A stretch of DNA of 11,278 nt from Phoronis ovalis (Eukaryota; Phoronida; Phoronidae), in NCBI GenBank assembly GCA_028565635.1, contig JAOXYB010103160.1, positions 10,002-21,279 on the forward strand. The letters run 5' to 3'. Below, one piece after another: positions 8,601 to 11,278 of the stretch. Each line of letters opens with the position of its first letter. The first letter of the stretch is position 1. The notes under the pieces were generated by a model. It was given only the letters and a program-made list of their open reading frames with translations, was not told where the DNA came from and did no database searches. A program made the position numbers and the translations under genes.

Positions 8601-11153
8601 TCAAATTTCAAAGCTAAAGAAATTTATGGAAATGGTCAAATTTAACATGCAGGTATATCATTATATTGTATCAGTCAGTGTGTTGTAATGTCTTTCATTT
8701 CTGTGAAAAAAATATTCATTTTCTTTATTGTATATCATCATTCTGTGAAATGGGTTTTACCAGTCCTTTGTGCATAATGTGATACCCAATTTAGAACATA
8801 TACAGAGCCAAATATGCTGCTTTAGATGGGAAAAACATATATTTATTACCAGTTAACCTTCAGACATAAAAAACTGTAAAACTGGTTAATCCATGTAATC
8901 TAAGTAGATTTTTGACACTTATTTATTATAGCTATAACATTATAAGTTATCTTTCAACCATAGCACTGAGTATTAATCAATTTATAACTTAAATCCTTTC
9001 AGATTAATATGAAACTGAATAGTTTTTGTGTATTCATCTGAAGTATCGTTTATTCTATTACAGGATTCCTTACGCTACTTGGTGCAGGATTCATTAGTAA
9101 ACTATACACAGATGACACTGGATGCATGCCATGAAGTTGTAAAGGTACGAGATGACTTGGTGTGGGGTGAAGACGTTATCCACAGCCCTTACAAGTAAGT
9201 TTACTATGAGCTTTATCACCTTACAGCACAATAATGTAAGAAAAACTGAAATTTACTCGCTTATGTTTAACTCATTTAGTTGGAGTTTTTACAGCAACAA
9301 TCTGCTATGTTTCAGAATTTTAAATTTATAAATTTGTACATCAAATCAGTAAAATAATTGGGAAAACAACAATAATAAATGCAGTATTTTAGTGTATTTC
9401 AAAGCAATCTACATTGAGTTGAGTTTGTTAATGTGTGTGCGTTTAGGAGGAGGATTTACTGAACACCAATAATGGTTAGGGGCTAACAAACAATAAGTAG
9501 GTTTTATTTAGTGTTTCTGAGATGCTAAAAAATAGATAACATGTAAAAAACAATTTTGTTGTGTTATATAATTATTTGTTGCCAATAACATGGACACAAT
9601 TTCCACAATTTTTGAGCTGAGGATAGCATGTGTGGACTTACTTAACATTTCCATTTTACCATTTTTCAGACCAAAGAAGAATGCTCTTTTCCTTGTTGAT
9701 TTGATGTTGGACAATCAAGGGTCCCATTTTAGTACCAATTTAAACAGTTATGAGATAACGGTCATTTCTCTATTCGATAAGGGAATACTGTCTACGCAAC
9801 ATGTACCACAACTTGAAAAAGTAAGAACTTTTTTGTCATAGATTTTGTCTACATAGTACTAACTATTTTACCTTGAATGAAATGCAACTTGCAGCTCCAG
9901 TTTTCTACCGTAATGGCTATAATGATAATAACATACTGTATACATTTATTGCTTAACTTTATTATGTTGTTACTTATTTTTCATCATTACTTGTATTTTC
10001 AGCATATTCTTGAAGATATTTTCTGGTCTGGTACACCGTTGTTAGAATCTGTTGGTGAACGAGAGCCTCATGTTGTAGACTTACGAGAAGCCATCAGGCA
10101 TGCTATAAGAAAAGCACTGATACCAATGAAGGCTTATGCTAAAGAATATGAAAAGCATCTAGAAATTATGAATTTAGACATTAATGCTTATATCAAGTAA
10201 GTGATATTTTTGTGTTAAGGGAGGTTGGTCAGTATGTCACCTCGTGATGCACCAGCCTTAAAAGACCTTTTTATCAGTACTGAACGATCAGCTATATACA
10301 AAAAAACATCGAAGTGAATGCAATCTTATTGTGTTTGGCGTTGTAAGATGGCATATAAAAAAGTATATTAATATGTAGACTAAGTATTAAAAATGCAATA
10401 ACATTAATAATCTTAAAACTAGGTGGAAAATGTGACAAGTATGTTACTTTGTGATGAATTAGAGATTCTTGTGTGTTATTTCTTGACACTTTCAATTTAA
10501 TTTATGATTTCCACAGGGAATATGAAGCAAAAAATCAGTCTGCTGCTGAAGTAAAGAAAGATGTTGAAATGCATCTGGCAGAACAGAAAATTCTAGAAAA
10601 CACAATACCGAGCAATATCATTATTGGACCATTCTGGGTGAACACTGAGAATGTCAGACAAGGATTATCAAAGAAAAGAAAGGCTCTGAGCAATGCTGTG
10701 TTGGAGTTGCTGGCTAGGAAATTGCGTACTCAAGCTGATGAGGTACAATGCCATCATGGTGGAACCATAACAATGCTGCAGTACTTCCTTTTAGTTTTTT
10801 ATTAAACTTATTTTAAAGAATTCTTTAAACTTTCTCAGAAAGATGAAAAATAAATTGCATATTCTGTGTAAAGTTAAAAAAATGTGACACTGTTTAAAAG
10901 ATGTGGTAATTCAACATACTTTTTCATACCATAACATTTGTCTTATATAGGCTTGTGAAGAATTCAAAATGATCAGCCGCAAACTGTATGAGAAATGTAA
11001 CTGTATAGAAGAACTGGCTGACATGAGAGAGTGGATGAAAACAATTCCAGAGACACTGAAAGAACATCAAGAATTAATTGACAAAGCCATGTTAGATTAT
11101 GAACTCATTGAAGAGTTCTATTACAACTTGTCTCAAGATGATTTCAATTCCAA
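2478..11153 (+). CDS. DNAH1: Axonemal dynein heavy chain 1, N-terminal part, 16 exons
   Basis: This is the 5' part of a DNAH1 orthologue, an inner-arm axonemal dynein heavy chain. The family uses ATP to drive microtubule sliding in cilia and sperm flagella; human loss disrupts flagella. Sixteen exons join with consistent phases: 2478-2657, 3175-3204, 3576-3648, 4711-4796, 5062-5150, 6041-6330, 6673-6834, 7068-7320, 7546-7703, 8029-8243, 8485-8652, 9064-9194, 9670-9820, 10003-10196, 10517-10742 and 10951-11153. They give 869 codons plus two bases, against a usual length above 4000 residues. Only the tail is present; linker, AAA+ ring, stalk and microtubule-binding domain lie beyond the window. 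Blocks typical of DNAH1 rather than other inner-arm chains run in order along the tail. The start ATG at 2478 is in good context (G at -3, G at +4). All introns are GT-AG. Confidence 0.92.
2658..3174 (+). other. DNAH1 intron 1
   Basis: This 517-base intron runs from GTGAGT to ATTATAG. An open frame over 2945-3223 crosses the far end but shows no family resemblance. No repeat or RNA gene was seen. Confidence 0.55.
3175..3204 (+). CDS. DNAH1: DNAH1 probable 30-base microexon 2
   Basis: ATTATAG precedes a 30-base segment encoding ILGVDQNDNK (residues 61-70), followed by a weak donor, GTTGGT. Both ends are phase 0, so it fits between exons 1 and 3. Read through, the junction resembles the vertebrate DNAH1 stretch that begins LGEV shortly after the YSDIL motif. 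Because the flanking exons are also phase 0, skipping it would keep the frame. It may be alternatively spliced or not a real exon. A second GT at 3209 would break the frame. Confidence 0.5.
3205..3575 (+). other. DNAH1 intron 2
   Basis: This 371-base intron ends in CATTTCGCAG. The open frames that run through it at 3359-3628 and 3514-3735 are in other frames from the exon and look like chance. Nothing else was seen. Confidence 0.5.
3576..3648 (+). CDS. DNAH1: DNAH1 coding exon 3
   Basis: Encodes residues 71-94 (NVLSGPDTAQDTLWNVTKEK, then HTPK) plus one base of the next codon. Acceptor TTTCGCAG, donor GTTAGT. The HTPK end joins the next exon as TPKVTTF, matching TPRVGSF of vertebrate DNAH1, which fixes the phase. 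The rest of the exon is poorly conserved. Confidence 0.75.
3649..4710 (+). other. DNAH1 intron 3, with TA microsatellite
   Basis: At 1062 bases this is the largest intron in the window. It holds a (TA)8 run at 3803-3818 and a tandem pair of a CCATATGG-containing 10-mer at 4267-4288. Open frames on both strands (4169-4378 minus, 4379-4609 plus) show no recognisable protein. It ends in TATGTTACAG. Confidence 0.7.
3803..3818. repeat. (TA)8 microsatellite
   Basis: Eight perfect TA units in intron 3, after a T-rich run. A simple repeat likely to vary in length between individuals. Confidence 0.85.
4711..4796 (+). CDS. DNAH1: DNAH1 coding exon 4
   Basis: Encodes residues 95-123: V (split codon), then TTFKGPENLGDEIGKQNYGP and STKITDIS. 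It corresponds to the vertebrate DNAH1 segment with FEVPEDF and GSTTRLL. Acceptor TGTTACAG, donor GTGAGT, ending in phase 0. Confidence 0.82.
5062..5150 (+). CDS. DNAH1: DNAH1 coding exon 5
   Basis: Encodes residues 124-152, beginning DFPDTAYLPKAQIAYFTPPG and ending QCPRKIEIE, with the following Arg split across the intron. The PRKIEIER block is nearly identical in vertebrate DNAH1. Acceptor TTTTTTACAG, donor GTATGT. Confidence 0.88.
5496..5518. repeat. Small perfect hairpin
   Basis: TCATCACA (5496-5503) and TGTGATGA (5511-5518) form an 8-base-pair stem around a 7-base loop, just upstream of the larger foldback repeat in intron 5. Another 10-base inverted pair, ACAATGCTTT (5560-5569) and AAAGCATTGT (5590-5599), bridges to copy A. 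Confidence 0.6.
5589..5704. repeat. Three-copy alternating inverted repeat (foldback)
   Basis: Copy A (5589-5622) and copy B (5665-5697) are direct repeats of about 33 bases sharing CTGAACCGCGCAA. Between them lies an inverted copy (5627-5661) that pairs with 5671-5704 over 34-35 bases with three mismatches and one indel, around a 9-base loop (5662-5670). The same arm can pair instead with copy A. The three substitutions between the arms are all C/T transitions. This could be a decayed miniature transposon or a foldback duplication; no target-site duplication or clear terminal repeats were found. Confidence 0.75.
6041..6330 (+). CDS. DNAH1: DNAH1 coding exon 6
   Basis: Encodes residues 153-249 and is the largest exon in the window. 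It starts RKRHYAKQDLNVLLAQEGID, includes FPPYLPLHIFDNTEYDCRTP and EWLEMG, and ends near KPIPGKALLPTSDDVYD. The blocks LPLxxFDNxxxDCRTPxEW and KPxPGKALLPT are strongly conserved in DNAH1 and make the assignment secure. Acceptor CTCTTGTAG, donor GTAAGT at 6331, ending in phase 1. Confidence 0.93.
6673..6834 (+). CDS. DNAH1: DNAH1 coding exon 7
   Basis: Encodes residues 250-303, including DPKDPSIEYKWCNVGMLDYD and KKKLYLVQKVN, then a variable loop ending NGGLAAD. YKWCxVGxLDYDxxKKLYLV is a clear DNAH1 block. Acceptor TATCCTAG, donor GTATGT, ending in phase 1. The intron before it is 342 bases and holds only AT-rich sequence. Confidence 0.92.
7068..7320 (+). CDS. DNAH1: DNAH1 coding exon 8
   Basis: Encodes residues 304-387. 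It contains QYWIPRVRLMLLAENPESFA, then RKNTEALLRYNLYIDCMP and a less conserved acidic and helical stretch ending LAKDKG. The YWIPRxxLLxAExP and RKNTEALLxYNLYxDCMP motifs match DNAH1. Acceptor ATTGTAG, donor GTATGT at 7321, ending in phase 2. The overlapping minus-strand frame (7024-7317) is a shadow. Confidence 0.93.
7546..7703 (+). CDS. DNAH1: DNAH1 coding exon 9
   Basis: Encodes residues 388-440, including EDYVQVLEKEINVDFCRSMN and TFAFVTLPAPV. SMNxIxFDxxV and the VTLP block match the family tail. Acceptor TTGTTTCAG; the donor GTTTGT is non-ideal but gives the correct phase 1. Read-through into the intron would stay open to about 7855, so intron retention would add unrelated residues. Confidence 0.9.
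8029..8243 (+). CDS. DNAH1: DNAH1 coding exon 10
   Basis: Encodes residues 441-512, including YVDVPEYPFDEQYDHFAFNS, LLTREESI, GKVRTECNRVAAMSLFH and LEEFEQIQSQ. The blocks FxSLLTRxExI, KVRxECNxVxAMSLFH and LEEFEQIQSQ are highly conserved in DNAH1. Acceptor TCTTGTAG, donor GTAAGC, ending in phase 0. The preceding 325-base intron is AT-rich and featureless. Confidence 0.94.
8485..8652 (+). CDS. DNAH1: DNAH1 coding exon 11
   Basis: Encodes residues 513-568 in exactly 56 codons, phase 0 at both ends. The segment FLKDSWITTLRAAIRTCLRD and the following GKGWFNIHETNWEVY are hallmark tail sequence of DNAH1 (FLKDSWISSLK and GWYNLYETNWEVY in vertebrates). Acceptor CCTCCTAG, donor GTATAT. Helical and amphipathic, as expected for the tail that joins other axonemal parts. 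Confidence 0.94.
9064..9194 (+). CDS. DNAH1: DNAH1 coding exon 12
   Basis: Encodes residues 569-611, starting DSLRYLVQDSLVNYTQMTLD and ending WGEDVIHSPY with a split Lys. Vertebrate DNAH1 has LRFLVQDSL and DMVWGDDLINSPY here. The acceptor is the CAG at 9061-9063 and the donor is GTAAGT, ending in phase 2. The preceding 411-base intron shows nothing notable. Confidence 0.92.
9670..9820 (+). CDS. DNAH1: DNAH1 coding exon 13
   Basis: Encodes residues 612-662, including PKKNALFLVDLMLDNQGSHF and LFDKGILSTQHVPQLEK. The PRKNPLFxxDL and FDKGILxTxxVPQLEK motifs match DNAH1. Acceptor ATTTTTCAG, donor GTAAGA, ending in phase 0. The preceding 475-base intron is AT-rich with no recognisable element. Confidence 0.93.
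10003..10196 (+). CDS. DNAH1: DNAH1 coding exon 14
   Basis: Encodes residues 663-726, including HILEDIFWSGTPLLESVGER and AIRKALIPMKAYAKEYEKHL. The GxPLLESVG and KAxIPxxAYAKEYxKxLE blocks match DNAH1. Acceptor TGTATTTTCAG, donor GTAAGT, ending in phase 2. Confidence 0.93.
10517..10742 (+). CDS. DNAH1: DNAH1 coding exon 15
   Basis: Encodes residues 727-802, with a Lys split at the start. It includes VEMHLAEQKILENTIPSNII, IGPFWVNTENVRQGLSKKRK and LLARKLRTQADE. The conserved family segment is the IPSxIIIGPFxxNTxxVxQxLSKKRKAL block. The acceptor TTTCCACAG is good and the donor GTACAA is the weakest in the gene. Read-through would hit a stop about 60 bases into the intron. Ends in phase 0. Confidence 0.92.
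10951..11153 (+). CDS. DNAH1: DNAH1 coding exon 16 (last in window)
   Basis: Encodes residues 803-869: ACEEFKMISRKLYEKCNCIE, ELADMREWMKTIPE and YNLSQDDFNS, with a split Lys at the end. It matches EFRSISRKIYEKPNSIEELA and FLYNLSSDDFND of vertebrate DNAH1, just before the linker (DHC_N2) region. Acceptor TTATATAG, donor GTAAGT at 11154. The gene continues beyond the window. Confidence 0.93.
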
Positions 11154-11170
11154 GTAAGTGGCAGGGTTTT

Positions 11171-11238
11171 AGCCAGCTACCGGTCATTCCGTCAAATGAC
11201 GGGTTATAATTTTCAATTGACGGTCAAAAATTTTGGCT
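11171..11238. repeat. Palindromic repeat-like block in intron 16
   Basis: CCGTCA and TGACGG form a tight palindrome (11189-11202), and a second TTGACGG (11217-11223) can also pair with CCGTCAA (11189-11195). An outer AGCCA (11171-11175) pairs with TGGCT (11234-11238), and GGTCA occurs twice (11182, 11222). The block differs in composition from the surrounding AT-rich intron. It could be the edge of an interspersed transposable element cut by the window end. Family unknown. Confidence 0.45.
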
Positions 11239-11278
11239 GTGCAGGGAGAAGGGGACAGAAAAAATATTATTGATGATA

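Noticed and set aside
2478-11153. Another axonemal dynein heavy chain (such as DNAH3, 7 or 12) instead of DNAH1
   Set aside because: The tail blocks match DNAH1 in order from the N-terminal YSDIL motif onward; those paralogues lack this N-terminal series as far as I recall.

Overview
The window is nuclear DNA from an animal, most likely an AT-rich invertebrate. Both genes are on the + strand and are split by short GT-AG introns (about 180 to 1060 bases). There are no bacterial gene signals and no operon structure. The protein similarities were recognised from memory of the families, not searched. I cannot name the phylum.

Layout. (1) Bases 173-654 hold the last two coding exons of an ARID2-like gene (BAF200, a subunit of the PBAF chromatin remodeller), ending in a TGA stop. 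(2) Bases 655 to about 1690 are best read as its AT-rich 3' UTR, with three AATAAA signals. The last, at 1655, is followed by a GU-rich stretch. (3) Bases about 1780-1970 look like the promoter and a non-coding first exon of the next gene. They hold an RFX X-box-like site, a YY1-like site and a strong splice donor at 1971. (4) Bases 2474-11153 hold the first sixteen coding exons of an axonemal inner-arm dynein heavy chain, DNAH1. Joined, the exons keep one open frame of 869 codons plus two bases and cover roughly the first fifth of the protein: the N-terminal tail, stopping just before the linker and motor. The gene runs off the right edge inside intron 16.

The two genes have no obvious functional link. 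ARID2 is a general chromatin factor and DNAH1 is needed for ciliary and flagellar beating. The X-box, the signature site of cilium genes, fits the predicted role of the downstream gene. The introns are mostly unremarkable. Exceptions are an alternating inverted-repeat cluster in intron 5 (about 5496-5704), a palindromic repeat-like block at the right edge (11171-11238) and a probable 30-base microexon (3175-3204). I see no undescribed multi-gene system; the window is two known genes plus a few unexplained repeats and a candidate cilium promoter.
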